Assembly (NCBI RefSeq): GCF_000406165.1 | Contig: NZ_CM001977.1 | Span: 1,992,124-2,056,123, forward strand | From: Dickeya zeae NCPPB 2538 | Lineage (GTDB): Bacteria; Pseudomonadota; Gammaproteobacteria; Enterobacterales; Enterobacteriaceae | Direction of reading: 5' to 3' | DNA length: 64,000 bases | Shown here: in pieces, positions 31,803 to 40,967 of the stretch | Position numbering within the stretch: position 1 is the first letter of the stretch | Layout of the letters: each line of letters begins with the position of its first letter | The notes under the pieces: model-generated | The model's input: only the letters and a program-made list of their open reading frames with translations | The model's database searches: none | Told to the model about the DNA's origin: nothing | Position numbers and translations under genes: made by a program

Positions 31803-34190
31803 ATGAAATTCAGTGAACTCTGGTTACGGGAATGGGTTAACCCAGCTATCAGCAGCGATGCCTTATCTGAACAAATCACGATGGCAGGCCTGGAAGTGGA
31901 TGGCATCGAGCCGGTCGCGGGGGCTTTCCATGGTGTGGTCGTCGGGGAAGTCGTGGAATGTGCACAGCATCCCAATGCGGACAAACTGCGTGTCACTAAG
32001 GTGAATGTTGGCGGTGAGCGCTTGCTGGATATCGTTTGTGGTGCGCCGAATTGCCGTCAAGGGCTCAAGGTGGCGGTAGCCACGGTGGGCGCAGTATTGC
32101 CGGGTGATTTCAAAATCAAGGCTGCCAAACTGCGTGGCGAGCCGTCTGAGGGAATGCTGTGTTCTTTCTCCGAACTGGGCATTTCCGAGGATCATAGTGG
32201 CATTATCGAACTGCCGTCTGATGCGCCGTTGGGTACTGACATCCGCGAATATCTGAAACTGGATGACCATACCATTGAGATCAGCGTAACCCCTAACCGT
32301 GCCGACTGTCTGGGCATTTTGGGGGTGGCGCGTGACGTTGCAGTATTAAATGCGATGGAACTGACTACGCCGACGACTGAACCGGTGCCTGCTACGATTA
32401 CCGATCAATTCCCGATTCAGGTTGAAGCGAGTGACGCCTGCCCGCGTTATTTGGGGCGAGTGGTCAAAGGTATCAATGTGAAAGCGGCTACGCCGTTGTG
32501 GATGCGTGAAAAACTGCGCCGCTGTGGTATCCGCTCCATCGATCCGGTGGTGGATGTCACTAACTATGTCTTGCTGGAACTCGGTCAGCCGATGCATGCG
32601 TTTGACCTTAATCGCCTGGAAGGCGGTATTGTGGTTCGCATGGCGAAAGAAGGGGAAACTCTGCGCCTGCTGGACGGCACTGACGCTACCCTGAGCGCGG
32701 ATACACTGGTGATTGCCGATCATCAAAAAGCGCTGGCGATGGGTGGGATTTTCGGTGGTGAACATTCTGGCGTAAATGGTGACACGCAAGATGTGCTGCT
32801 GGAATGCGCCTATTTTAATCCGCTGTCGATTACAGGGCGTGCCCGCCGTTATGGTCTGCATACGGATGCATCACATCGCTATGAGCGTGGTGTGGATCCG
32901 GCATTGCAGTATCAGGCAATCGAGCGTGCGACGCGTCTGCTACTGGATATTTGCGGCGGTGACGCTGGCCCGGTCGTGGATGTGACCAGTGAGAAAGATT
33001 TACCGGCACGCGCGACCATTACGCTGCGCCGCGAAAAGCTGGATCGGTTGATTGGTCATGTGATTTCCGATGAGAAAGTCAGCGATATTCTTAACCGTCT
33101 GGGTTGTCAGGTGACGAAAACCGCGGATGGCTGGCAGGCGGTTGCGCCGAGCTGGCGTTTCGATATGGCTATCGAGGAAGATTTGGTGGAAGAAGTAGCG
33201 CGTATTTACGGCTACAACAACATTCCGAATATTCCTACTCAAGCGCCGCTGAAGATGACGCAACATCGCGAGGCGAGTCTGACGCTTAAGCGTGTGAGAA
33301 CGTTGTTGGTGGATCGCGGTTTTCAGGAAGCGATCACCTACAGCTTCGTTGACCCTAAAATTCAGTCGCTGATTCATCCCGGTGAAGAGGCGTTGATTCT
33401 GCCGAGCCCGATTTCGGTAGAAATGTCCGCTATGCGCCTGTCTCTGTGGAGTGGGTTGTTGGGAGCGGTGGTGTATAACCAGAACCGTCAACAAAGCCGT
33501 CTGCGTGTGTTTGAGAGCGGTTTACGCTTTGTTCCAGACCAGAGTGCCGATTTGGGCGTGCGTCAGGAAACTATGCTGGCAGGGGTTATCACAGGGACTC
33601 GCTACGAAGAGCATTGGGATCTGGCACGTCAGACCGTTGACTTCTATGATTTGAAAGGCGATTTGGAAGCGGTATTGGCATTGACTGGGAAACTGTCTGC
33701 GATTGAGTTTCGCGCAGAGAGCCACTCAGCATTGCACCCAGGGCAGAGCGCGGCTATTTATCTGGCTGGCGAGCGTATCGGTTATATCGGTGTTGTTCAT
33801 CCGGAACTGGAGCGCAAGCTGGACTTGAACGGTCGTACCGTGGTGTTTGAAGTGCTGTGGGATAAGCTCGCTGATCGTGTGGTGCCAGAGGCGGCGGACA
33901 TTTCTCGTTTCCCGGCAAACCGTCGTGATATCGCTGTAGTAGTGGCTGAAAGCGTGCCTGCTGGCGATGTTTTGAACGAGTGCAAGAAAGTTGGCGCAAA
34001 TCAGTTAGTTGGCGTAAACTTATTTGACGTGTACCGGGGCAAGGGCGTAGCGGAAGGGTATAAGAGTCTTGCTATCAGTCTGGTATTGCAGGATACCGCT
34101 CGTACACTGGCAGAAGAGGAAATTGCCGCTACCGTTGCGCAATGTGTAGCAGCACTAAAACAGCGATTCCAAGCATCCTTGAGGGATTAA
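31803..34190 (+). CDS. pheT: Phenylalanyl-tRNA synthetase beta subunit
   Basis: A 795-residue tRNA-binding and editing subunit, equal to E. coli in length. The N-terminal EMAP-like tRNA-binding fold shows HPNADKLRVTKVNVGG. B3/B4 editing domain residues lie in the 200-400 region, including VDVTNYVLLELGQPMHAFD. The C-terminal RNP-like anticodon domain is SRFPANRRDIAVVV to the end. ihfA starts 3 bases after its stop. Confidence 0.97.
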   Translation: MKFSELWLREWVNPAISSDALSEQITMAGLEVDGIEPVAGAFHGVVVGEVVECAQHPNADKLRVTKVNVGGERLLDIVCGAPNCRQGLKVAVATVGAVLPGDFKIKAAKLRGEPSEGMLCSFSELGISEDHSGIIELPSDAPLGTDIREYLKLDDHTIEISVTPNRADCLGILGVARDVAVLNAMELTTPTTEPVPATITDQFPIQVEASDACPRYLGRVVKGINVKAATPLWMREKLRRCGIRSIDPVVDVTNYVLLELGQPMHAFDLNRLEGGIVVRMAKEGETLRLLDGTDATLSADTLVIADHQKALAMGGIFGGEHSGVNGDTQDVLLECAYFNPLSITGRARRYGLHTDASHRYERGVDPALQYQAIERATRLLLDICGGDAGPVVDVTSEKDLPARATITLRREKLDRLIGHVISDEKVSDILNRLGCQVTKTADGWQAVAPSWRFDMAIEEDLVEEVARIYGYNNIPNIPTQAPLKMTQHREASLTLKRVRTLLVDRGFQEAITYSFVDPKIQSLIHPGEEALILPSPISVEMSAMRLSLWSGLLGAVVYNQNRQQSRLRVFESGLRFVPDQSADLGVRQETMLAGVITGTRYEEHWDLARQTVDFYDLKGDLEAVLALTGKLSAIEFRAESHSALHPGQSAAIYLAGERIGYIGVVHPELERKLDLNGRTVVFEVLWDKLADRVVPEAADISRFPANRRDIAVVVAESVPAGDVLNECKKVGANQLVGVNLFDVYRGKGVAEGYKSLAISLVLQDTARTLAEEEIAATVAQCVAALKQRFQASLRD

Positions 34191-34193
34191 CCT

Positions 34194-34493
34194 ATGGCGC
34201 TTACTAAAGCTGAAATGTCTGAATACCTGTTTGAAAAGCTTGGGCTCAGCAAACGGGATGCCAAAGAGCTCGTCGAGTTGTTTTTCGAAGAAGTCCGGCG
34301 CGCTCTGGAAAATGGTGAGCAGGTTAAGTTGTCGGGGTTTGGCAACTTTGATTTGCGGGACAAGAACCAGCGCCCGGGACGTAACCCAAAAACCGGCGAA
34401 GATATTCCGATTACGGCGCGTCGGGTCGTTACGTTCCGTCCAGGGCAGAAATTAAAGAGCAGAGTGGAAAACGCGTCACCCAAAGAGTCCTGA
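34194..34493 (+). CDS. ihfA: Integration host factor alpha subunit
   Basis: A 99-residue DNA-bending protein that pairs with IhfB. ALTKAEMSEYLFEKLGLSKRD, the core GFGNFDLRDKNQRPGRNPKTGE and the intercalating Pro region are intact. It starts 3 bases after pheT, so it is translationally coupled, although E. coli ihfA also has its own promoters inside pheT. It compacts DNA and supports sigma-54 promoters and recombination. Confidence 0.97.
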   Translation: MALTKAEMSEYLFEKLGLSKRDAKELVELFFEEVRRALENGEQVKLSGFGNFDLRDKNQRPGRNPKTGEDIPITARRVVTFRPGQKLKSRVENASPKES

Positions 34494-34501
34494 TTTGACA
34501 A

Positions 34502-34527
34502 AAAGGCCGCATTAGCGGCCTTTTCCT
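34502..34527 (+). terminator. Intrinsic terminator of ihfA
   Basis: AAAGGCCGC (34502-34510) pairs perfectly with GCGGCCTTT (34515-34523) around ATTA, then a T-rich tail. Confidence 0.92.
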
Positions 34528-34616
34528 TTTACAGAATCGTCTGAAAATGTAGTAGTCGATTCAGGCCTTTTTACTACTTGAGCTGAACTATTAACGCTGA
34601 ACGACTTTTCGCAGAA

Positions 34617-34964
34617 CTATTTGCGCGGGCGTTGCGGCGCAGCAGGCGCAGGTCTGCGGTCATCTAACAGATGTCGGATGGCCAGTATCGGATGGTGCAA
34701 CAGCATTCTTGGCCCGGCCCACCGCATGACAACCTTGATTTCCTCTCGTTTCGCAGGCTGATAGCAATGGATCGGACACTGCTTGCAGGCGGGTTTATTT
34801 TCCCCGTAGTAACATTTTTTTAGCCGGTTTAAGGCGTAGTCCTGCAGCCTGACATAATACTCCGTATCATCGGCAGGGGCTGGAAAGGTACGTTCATACA
34901 ACGTGATCATTGCCTGAATGGTACGGATTTCCCGTTGAATGCGTTTGCCGGAGGAAGAAGACAT
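34617..34964 (-). CDS. ygbA: YgbA-like nitric-oxide-stress protein
   Basis: A 115-residue Cys-rich protein of the family annotated as nitrous oxide-stimulated promoter (YgbA). RIQREIRTIQAMITLYERTF is followed by CYYGENKPACKQCPIHCY, four or more Cys that could hold metal, and VMRWAGPRMLLHHPILAIRHL. The start at 34964 has GGGAG 7 bases upstream; an upstream ATG at 34997 lacks an RBS. A strong NsrR-like palindrome lies just upstream. E. coli ygbA is NsrR-repressed and helps recovery from nitric oxide. Confidence 0.8.
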   Translation of the reverse strand: MSSSSGKRIQREIRTIQAMITLYERTFPAPADDTEYYVRLQDYALNRLKKCYYGENKPACKQCPIHCYQPAKREEIKVVMRWAGPRMLLHHPILAIRHLLDDRRPAPAAPQRPRK

Positions 34965-34988
34965 CGCTGCGCTCCCATGGTGACCATT

Positions 34989-35011
34989 AAGTTGCATAAT
35001 AAATGCATTTT
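34989..35011 (-). promoter_or_regulatory. NsrR-operator-like palindrome upstream of ygbA
   Basis: The minus strand carries AAAATGCATTTATTATGCAA followed by CTT, matching about 19 of 23 positions of the two-armed NsrR motif built on AAGATGCATTT. It overlaps the upstream ATG of ygbA and would block its promoter. The match is by memory of the consensus. Confidence 0.6.
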
Positions 35012-35038
35012 AATCGAGAAACACAATCTTGTCGCCGC

Positions 35039-35947
35039 TTAAGGTGCTCCACGTGTCGCCAGCCAGGACAACAATGACCCCAATGTCACCATGATAACGC
35101 CTTGCCAGAACGTCACCGAAGGGGTGGTTTGTAGCCATAGCGCCGCCATCAGCGTCGTCAGTACCGGGGTAAAATAAGATGCCGTTGCCAGCAATGCCAT
35201 GTTGCCGCGTTGAATACCAGTATCCCATGCGGCATAGGCCAATGCCGTTGACCCCCCGATAAATAGCAATTCGAGCAGAGTGCGCATCGAGAAAGTACGC
35301 ATTGAGAAAGCGAATGTCGGCGCATCACTGTGTAGATATTGTCCCCATAACACCGCTGCCGTAACGATGAAAAACAGCAGGATGCCACTTTTCCCGTTGC
35401 CGAAACGGCGCGAGATATTACAGTACAACGCCCAGACCAGCGCAGCGGCCAGTGCCATGGAATAAGCCAGCGGGTTGCTGCTGACATTCTGCCACATCAG
35501 GGTGGGAGTCCAGTCACCGTTACCTTTCAGAATCCATAGAATACCGACTATCGACAGGGCAAGGCCCGGCCACAGCCATAATCGAGTTTTCTGTTGATTG
35601 ATAAACAGTGAAAACAGAATGGTCAGGCAAGGCCACAGGTAATTAATCATTCCCAGCTCCATGGCCTGCAGACGGTTTTGTGCCATCCCAATCGACAATG
35701 AAAAACAGATTTCGTAGCTGACGAATAAGGCTCCGCCGAGTAACAGGTAGATCCTGGCATGAGTACGAAAGGAGGGACGATGCCGGAACAACAGCAAGCA
35801 TATCGCGCTGGTCGTATAAATCATGGCCGCGCCGCCTAGCGCACCGAGTGCTTCGGTCAGACTACGGATCACCCCAACAGAGGTGCTCCAGAGGACGATT
35901 GCCAGCAAACCAGCTAGCGTAGCGCGACGAGGGGTTATGGGTATCAT
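35039..35947 (-). CDS. yddG: DMT-family aromatic amino acid exporter YddG
   Basis: A 302-residue inner-membrane protein with ten helices (two EamA repeats). TLAGLLAIVLWSTSVGVIRSL, FVSYEICFSLSIG, NYLWPCLTILFSLF and AYAAWDTGIQRGNMALL match E. coli YddG, which exports aromatic amino acids and paraquat. Around residue 215 the sequence SMRTF is doubled (SMRTFSMRTL), coded by two 15-base units at about 35281-35310. It is divergent neither to ygbA nor to nadE; all three lie on the minus strand. Confidence 0.85.
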   Translation of the reverse strand: MIPITPRRATLAGLLAIVLWSTSVGVIRSLTEALGALGGAAMIYTTSAICLLLFRHRPSFRTHARIYLLLGGALFVSYEICFSLSIGMAQNRLQAMELGMINYLWPCLTILFSLFINQQKTRLWLWPGLALSIVGILWILKGNGDWTPTLMWQNVSSNPLAYSMALAAALVWALYCNISRRFGNGKSGILLFFIVTAAVLWGQYLHSDAPTFAFSMRTFSMRTLLELLFIGGSTALAYAAWDTGIQRGNMALLATASYFTPVLTTLMAALWLQTTPSVTFWQGVIMVTLGSLLSWLATRGAP

Positions 35948-36083
35948 TAGTGGTTATCGACTGTCATTTTATTGATTATCAATGGTTATTTATTACCAAT
36001 GGCTATTGGCTATCATGTGGCAATAAAACGGGCAGATGCCAGTGAGTCGCATCTGCCCGGGGAGATTAACGTGGTGAAGGCTA

Positions 36084-36908
36084 TTAACGCCAGAAGTCGT
36101 CAAAAACGGTAATTGGCGGGCGGCGTTTATGCTCGGTTCTGCGATACCAACCTTCAATAACCGCGACGTCAATCGGATCAAGCTGTTTGCCTTCCAGATA
36201 ATCGTCAATTTTCTCGTACGTGATGCCGAGAGCCATCTCATCCGGTAATGAGGGACGATCATCTTCCAGGTCCGCCGTTGGTGCCTTGGTATAAAGGTGG
36301 GACGGACAACCCAGTAGCGTGAGTAAGGCTTTACCTTGCCGTTTGTTGAGACGGAAAATCGGGTTAATGTCGGTACCGCCGTCACCGTACTTGGTGAAAA
36401 AACCGGTGACGGCTTCCGCTGCATGGTCGGTACCTACGACCAATCCAGCGTTCATGCCAGCGATGCTGTACTGTGCTTTCATGCGCTCACGCGCTTTTTC
36501 GTTGCCTTTGACGAAGTCAGACAACTCGATGCCGATAGCGCGCAGCGTCGCTTCACTGGCATCTACCGCCGGTTTGATATTGACGGTCAGCACCTGATCG
36601 GGCTGGATAAACTGAATCGCATCCTGACAGTCCTGCTCATCGGCTTGCACGCCATACGGTAACCGTACCGCAATAAAGCGATAATCGGCTTTGCCGGTTT
36701 CCTGGCGCAACTCGGTGATAGCGGTCTGGCATAATTTGCCGGTTAGTGTCGAATCCTGCCCGCCGCTAATCCCCAGTACCAGGCTTTTGATGAACGGGTG
36801 CGCCTTAAGATAATTCTTTAAAAAATCAACGCTCACCCGAATTTCCTGTGCCGGATCAATCGCGCTTTTTACCCCGAGCGCCCGAATGATTTCTTTCTGT
36901 AATGACAT
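36084..36908 (-). CDS. nadE: NH3-dependent NAD+ synthetase
   Basis: A 274-residue homodimeric cytoplasmic enzyme that amidates nicotinic acid adenine dinucleotide, the last step of NAD synthesis. The PP-loop LGISGGQDSTLTGKL binds ATP, and VGTDHAAEAVTGFFTKYGDGG, APTADLEDDRPSLPDE and EHKRRPPITVFDDFW are family motifs. The ATG at 36908 has AGGGGG upstream; a GTG two codons earlier is also possible. It is divergent from osmE, as in E. coli. Confidence 0.96.
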   Translation of the reverse strand: MSLQKEIIRALGVKSAIDPAQEIRVSVDFLKNYLKAHPFIKSLVLGISGGQDSTLTGKLCQTAITELRQETGKADYRFIAVRLPYGVQADEQDCQDAIQFIQPDQVLTVNIKPAVDASEATLRAIGIELSDFVKGNEKARERMKAQYSIAGMNAGLVVGTDHAAEAVTGFFTKYGDGGTDINPIFRLNKRQGKALLTLLGCPSHLYTKAPTADLEDDRPSLPDEMALGITYEKIDDYLEGKQLDPIDVAVIEGWYRRTEHKRRPPITVFDDFWR

Positions 36909-37136
36909 GTCCACCCCCTACTGAACCTATTGATGTACCAGAACAATTATTGACATCGCCAAAGAGTAACGTTAATTCCGACGGAGTAAAAGAACAAGAA
37001 AAAGCCGGTAATTTTACAGTGATTCGGAGGCTTTTTCGCCAATTATCAGCCTGTTGAAAGACAATAAGGGATTTGAAAAAGCTGTGGTGGCTATCTAGTC
37101 TTAGCAACACTGATCGCGAATGAGTGAGGTCATTCC

Positions 37137-37466
37137 ATGAAGAAGCGTGATTTATTCCTGTGTATCGCAGCAAGTACCCTGATGCTTTCTGGGTGTGTGG
37201 CTTACGATCGTGCAGAAAATTTTTTCACTAAACCGGTGGTGAAGGACGTGAAAAAAGGCATGAGCCGTCAGGAGGTGAATCAGATTGCCGGACCTGCATC
37301 GACGCAAGCCACGATGCTTCATGCTCGGGGAACCTGTAATACTTATGTGCTAGGTACACGCGACGGTAAGGTGCAGTATTACTTTGTCAGCTTTGATGAG
37401 ACCGGACATGTACTGAACAAGGGGTTCCAGAGCTGCCAGGAGTACGACACCAATCCAAAATTCTAA
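37137..37466 (+). CDS. osmE: Osmotically inducible lipoprotein OsmE
   Basis: A 109-residue SmpA/OmlA-fold lipoprotein. The signal peptide ends in the lipobox LMLSGC, giving acylated Cys20 at the outer membrane. Then follow VKKGMSRQEVNQIAGPAS, the BamE-like box, and CNTYVLG. It is induced by osmotic stress and RpoS in E. coli. It is divergent from nadE and convergent with tcyP, with which it shares a long terminator. Confidence 0.93.
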   Translation: MKKRDLFLCIAASTLMLSGCVAYDRAENFFTKPVVKDVKKGMSRQEVNQIAGPASTQATMLHARGTCNTYVLGTRDGKVQYYFVSFDETGHVLNKGFQSCQEYDTNPKF

Positions 37467-37472
37467 GTGGTA

Positions 37473-37518
37473 AAAACCATGCCGACGCGAGGAATATCAA
37501 TGTCGTCGGCATGGTTTT
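37473..37518. terminator. Bidirectional terminator between osmE and tcyP
   Basis: AAAACCATGCCGACG (37473-37487) pairs perfectly with CGTCGGCATGGTTTT (37504-37518) over 15 bp; A-run and T-run flanks serve both directions. Confidence 0.92.
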
Positions 37519-37536
37519 ATCACATTATGGCAGGGA

Positions 37537-38928
37537 TTAACGATGAGTTAGCGCCGTATCATCATCCGTGTTAAACACGGCTTTATCGGTTTGTCTGAGC
37601 AACTGGCTGGTCACGGTGCCTGCTGTCATAGAGCCGCTGACGTTCAGTGCGGTACGGCCCATATCGATAAGCGGTTCAATTGAAATCAGCAGTGCCACCA
37701 GTGTTACGGGTAAGCCCATGGCTGGCAGGACAATCAACGCAGCGAAGGTGGCTCCACCGCCAACCCCCGCGACACCGGCTGAACTGAGGGTGACAATGCC
37801 AGCCAGCGTGGCTATCCACATTGGGTCCCACGGATTGATACCGACCGTTGGGGCGACCATGACGGCCAGCATCGCCGGATATAACCCCGCGCAACCATTC
37901 TGACCGATGGTGGTACCAAATGACGCGGCAAAGCTCGCAATAGATTCTGGTACGCCGATACGGCGCGTTTGCGCTTCAATATTCAGCGGGATAGTGGCGG
38001 CGCTGGAACGGCTGGTAAACGCGAAGCTCAGCACCGGCCAGACTTTGCGGTAGAAGCGGGCAGGGTTGATGCCCGTCAACGCCAGTAACACGGCATGCAC
38101 GCCAAACATTAATCCCAGACCAAGATAGGATGCCACCACAAAGCCACCGAGCTTGAGGATATCTTGCAGGTTAGAGCTGGCGACCATTTTGGTCATCAAT
38201 GCCATCACGCCATAAGGTGTGAGGCGCATAACCAGACGGACCAGCTTCATTACCCAGGATTGTAAGGTATCAATCGCCGTCAGTACGCGTTCACCTTTCA
38301 CCGCATCGTCTTTGACCAGGTGCAGGGCGGCGACACCAAGGAAGGCCGCGAAAATAACCACGCTGATGATTGACGTCGGGTTGGCGCCGGTCAGGTCGGC
38401 AAACGGGTTTTTCGGAATAAACGACAGCAACAGTTGTGGTACGTTCAGGTCTGCGACCTTACCAACATAACTCGTCTGGATAGTCGATAGCCGTGCGGTT
38501 TCCTGTGAGCCTTGCACTAGCCCTGAGGCGGTAAGCCCAAACAGATTGGTCACGAAGATACCGATTAAGGCGGCGATCAGCGTGGTAAACAACAGCGTAC
38601 CGAGAGCCAGCAGGCTGATTTTCCCCAGCGATGATGCGTTGTGTAGGCGTGCCACTGAATTAAGAATCGACACGAATACCAGCGGCATCACGATCATTTG
38701 CAGTAATTGCACGTAGCCGTTGCCAACGATGTTGAACCAGGCGATGGATTGTTTGATGACAGGGTTGTCATCACCATAAATCAGGTGTAATACCAGTCCA
38801 AACAACACGCCAGTAACCAGCCCCAGCAGTACCTTTTTAGACAGACTCCAGTTTTTATTACCGCCATACCCTAGTGCGAAAAGTAGCATAGCAAAAACAA
38901 GCACATTGATTATCAGCGGAAAATTCAT
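37537..38928 (-). CDS. tcyP: L-cystine symporter TcyP
   Basis: A 463-residue inner-membrane DAACS-family sodium/dicarboxylate-type symporter, the E. coli TcyP (YdjN) length. About eight helices and the two re-entrant hairpins are seen, including AFTSRSSAATIPLNIEAQ (the Ser-rich HP1) and FGTTIGQNGCAGLYPAM (TM7), then GVAGVGGGATFAALIVLPAMGLP (HP2). It imports cystine and selenocystine. It has an AGGAG RBS. Its position next to osmE-nadE is the E. coli order. Confidence 0.93.
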   Translation of the reverse strand: MNFPLIINVLVFAMLLFALGYGGNKNWSLSKKVLLGLVTGVLFGLVLHLIYGDDNPVIKQSIAWFNIVGNGYVQLLQMIVMPLVFVSILNSVARLHNASSLGKISLLALGTLLFTTLIAALIGIFVTNLFGLTASGLVQGSQETARLSTIQTSYVGKVADLNVPQLLLSFIPKNPFADLTGANPTSIISVVIFAAFLGVAALHLVKDDAVKGERVLTAIDTLQSWVMKLVRLVMRLTPYGVMALMTKMVASSNLQDILKLGGFVVASYLGLGLMFGVHAVLLALTGINPARFYRKVWPVLSFAFTSRSSAATIPLNIEAQTRRIGVPESIASFAASFGTTIGQNGCAGLYPAMLAVMVAPTVGINPWDPMWIATLAGIVTLSSAGVAGVGGGATFAALIVLPAMGLPVTLVALLISIEPLIDMGRTALNVSGSMTAGTVTSQLLRQTDKAVFNTDDDTALTHR

Positions 38929-39072
38929 CCCACTACTCCTTTTTTAATGTTTATCACCGCTACGGTCAGAAGGAAACGTAGCCAGCGCAGTAGAATAGCA
39001 GGTCTTTTATATTGCGGTTATAGAGATAACTAACATTGATTAAACCGAATGGAATAACGAGGTGGCGTTGAT

Positions 39073-39651
39073 TTAACGCATCAGTAATTCATGCAATTGT
39101 TGGCCGAATTGCTGCAACCAGCGCGCAGGTTCGCCGTAGTGCCAGGATTCCAGCGGTTGTTGTGGTTGCCATAACATAAACAGAATAAGGCCTACGCACA
39201 GTATGCGCTCCAGTTGGTTCCCTTTATCACTATTGAGAATGGGCAGACGAAAGCGCCAGCGGCACGGCCATAACAGTGGTACGCCGGCAGTCGTCAGCAT
39301 ATCTGCGACAATATGGCTTAAATACCCCACGATCATGGCATGGTAGACATCACCCGGTAAGGGCCAGTCGACCGGTAGCCGGGTACGAATAACATAGACG
39401 CCGAGCAATATCGCCAACAGGCTATGTGTAAAACCGCGATGGCCACACAACCTGGCGATCGGTACGGAAATCCATTTCAGGCGCTGACCCAGAATCGACT
39501 TAGGGTGATCGATGTCGGGCAACAGAGCCGTTAGCATTGCGGCGGGAATAATATGCCACCAGTCACCCGCTGCCAGAGCGGGCGAGAGTTCTGCTTTCTT
39601 TGCAAAGATTGCGCTGGCTACGGCAAACAGGAGGTGGCCTTCCGCGGTCAT
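39073..39651 (-). CDS. ydjM: YdjM-like inner-membrane protein, SOS-regulated
   Basis: A 192-residue protein of the YdjM/metal-dependent hydrolase family (DUF457). The start at 39651 (TAEGHLLFAVASAIFAK) matches E. coli YdjM. Potential metal ligands lie in LPDIDHPKSILGQRLKWIS, GHRGFTHSLLA and GYLSHIVADMLTTAGVPLLWP. Several membrane helices are predicted. The function is unproven. The gene is in the LexA regulon in E. coli, and a clear LexA box lies 16 bases before the start here. Confidence 0.88.
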   Translation of the reverse strand: MTAEGHLLFAVASAIFAKKAELSPALAAGDWWHIIPAAMLTALLPDIDHPKSILGQRLKWISVPIARLCGHRGFTHSLLAILLGVYVIRTRLPVDWPLPGDVYHAMIVGYLSHIVADMLTTAGVPLLWPCRWRFRLPILNSDKGNQLERILCVGLILFMLWQPQQPLESWHYGEPARWLQQFGQQLHELLMR

Positions 39652-39664
39652 GAAACATCTCAAA

Positions 39665-39684
39665 AACTGTCATTTTATACAGTA
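39665..39684 (-). promoter_or_regulatory. LexA box upstream of ydjM
   Basis: AACTGTCATTTTATACAGTA carries CTGT-N8-ACAG (39667-39682) with an AT-rich spacer and flanks, the SOS-box pattern. Its place right before the start fits repression of ydjM. Confidence 0.8.
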
Positions 39685-39728
39685 TAAGAGATTGCAACAG
39701 TTGACGGAAGGTGTGACGCTGTAACCAG

Positions 39729-40697
39729 TTATATTTTATCTGGTTGATTCCCGGTCTTTTTATCTAATTGCAGTGATTTTATCCAGTTATTCAATAGCTG
39801 TGGCCAGATAGCCGCAGGTAGTCCGGTTGTCCCTCGGATACCAAAGCCATGTTTCCCTTGTTCAAACAGATGGATTTCAGCCGGAATGTGGTGCTCTCGC
39901 AGTGCCGCCAGCATCACCAGGCTGTTGTCTACTGGCACCGAGGGGTCATCAATCGCATGTACCAAAAATGTCGGTGGCGTTTGTGTACTGACCTGTTTTT
40001 CTGCGGAATAACGCTGAATTTGTGCGTCGCTGGGGTGGGAACCTATCAGCGCTTTGCGTGAGCCTGGATGGGCAATATTTTCCTGCATAGAGATGACGGG
40101 ATACATCAGCACCATAAAGTCGGGGCGGGCACTGGCGTAGTCTATTTCGTCCCGAGCCGGATAAACGGTTTGAGCAAAACGGGTGCCCAGGCTGGCCGCA
40201 ACATGCCCACCGGCAGAGAATCCCATCACGCCGATATGGTGCGGGTTAATACGCCATTGTGCGGCATGGGTGCGCAAAGTGCGGATCGCACGTTGAGCAT
40301 CGGCCAGTGGCGCATCGGCACCTTCCTGATGGCCATCGGCTGGCATACGGTAGGTCATAACGAACAGGGTGTAACCTTGTTGAGTGAAATACGGTGCCAG
40401 GTCACTGCCTTCTTTATCCAGTACAACACGCTGGTAAGAGCCGCCAGGAGTAATTAATAGGGCGGTACCGTTAGGGTTTTCTGGCGCATAAACCGTGATT
40501 TCTGGTCGGCGTATGCCGGTTACGGCACGGTCTGGCAATGTGGGGTCTTTGCTGCGCTCTACTACTTGCTGCTGTACTGATGATGTGACCGCACCGGGAG
40601 CGTCGCCTTGCGGCCATACCGGGAAGGTGGTGTCGGCGAAGGTGAGTCCACTGACAGACATGATAAGTGTTCCTGTAATGAATTTGCGTAGTGACAT
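39729..40697 (-). CDS. paeX: Pectin acetylesterase PaeX
   Basis: A 322-residue alpha/beta-hydrolase of the CE10 type. The signal peptide ends after about residue 21 (SVSGLTFA), so it is exported to the periplasm. The nucleophile is Ser161 in GFSAGGH, with the acid near Asp250-251 (HAIDDPSVP) and His283 in GKHGFG; the oxyanion region is LITPGGSYQRV. It removes acetyl groups from oligogalacturonides, which lets lyases and the Tog system handle them. It lies downstream of kdgM after two hairpins. Confidence 0.9.
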   Translation of the reverse strand: MSLRKFITGTLIMSVSGLTFADTTFPVWPQGDAPGAVTSSVQQQVVERSKDPTLPDRAVTGIRRPEITVYAPENPNGTALLITPGGSYQRVVLDKEGSDLAPYFTQQGYTLFVMTYRMPADGHQEGADAPLADAQRAIRTLRTHAAQWRINPHHIGVMGFSAGGHVAASLGTRFAQTVYPARDEIDYASARPDFMVLMYPVISMQENIAHPGSRKALIGSHPSDAQIQRYSAEKQVSTQTPPTFLVHAIDDPSVPVDNSLVMLAALREHHIPAEIHLFEQGKHGFGIRGTTGLPAAIWPQLLNNWIKSLQLDKKTGNQPDKI

Positions 40698-40746
40698 GGC
40701 CGTTTATCCATTGCGTTTATTGAGTCAGTATGACGGTGGAGGGGAT

Positions 40747-40830
40747 AAAAAAACAGGTAAACATTTCATCGAAGAGAATAAAATGTTTACCCAAACTGGC
40801 GAGTAAAATTATTTCCCATAAAGGGAAATA
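40747..40830 (-). terminator. Two hairpins between kdgM and paeX
   Basis: On the minus strand an 8-bp hairpin (TATTTCCC with GGGAAATA, 40810-40830) is followed by an 11-bp one (GGTAAACATTT with AAATGTTTACC, 40756-40791) with a T7 run. The second has the form of an AT-rich intrinsic terminator, so only part of kdgM transcription would reach paeX unless paeX has its own promoter. Confidence 0.65.
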
Positions 40831-40967
40831 GGCACAGAAATTTAAAATGACGAATTGATGGTTTGGTTAATTCCTGGCAGATATTAACCTGGATAATAAA
40901 AATGTCGTACTAATAACATGGTTATTATCCGTTTTGACGCAATATTCCAGACGTCGTAGTCAGTAAA

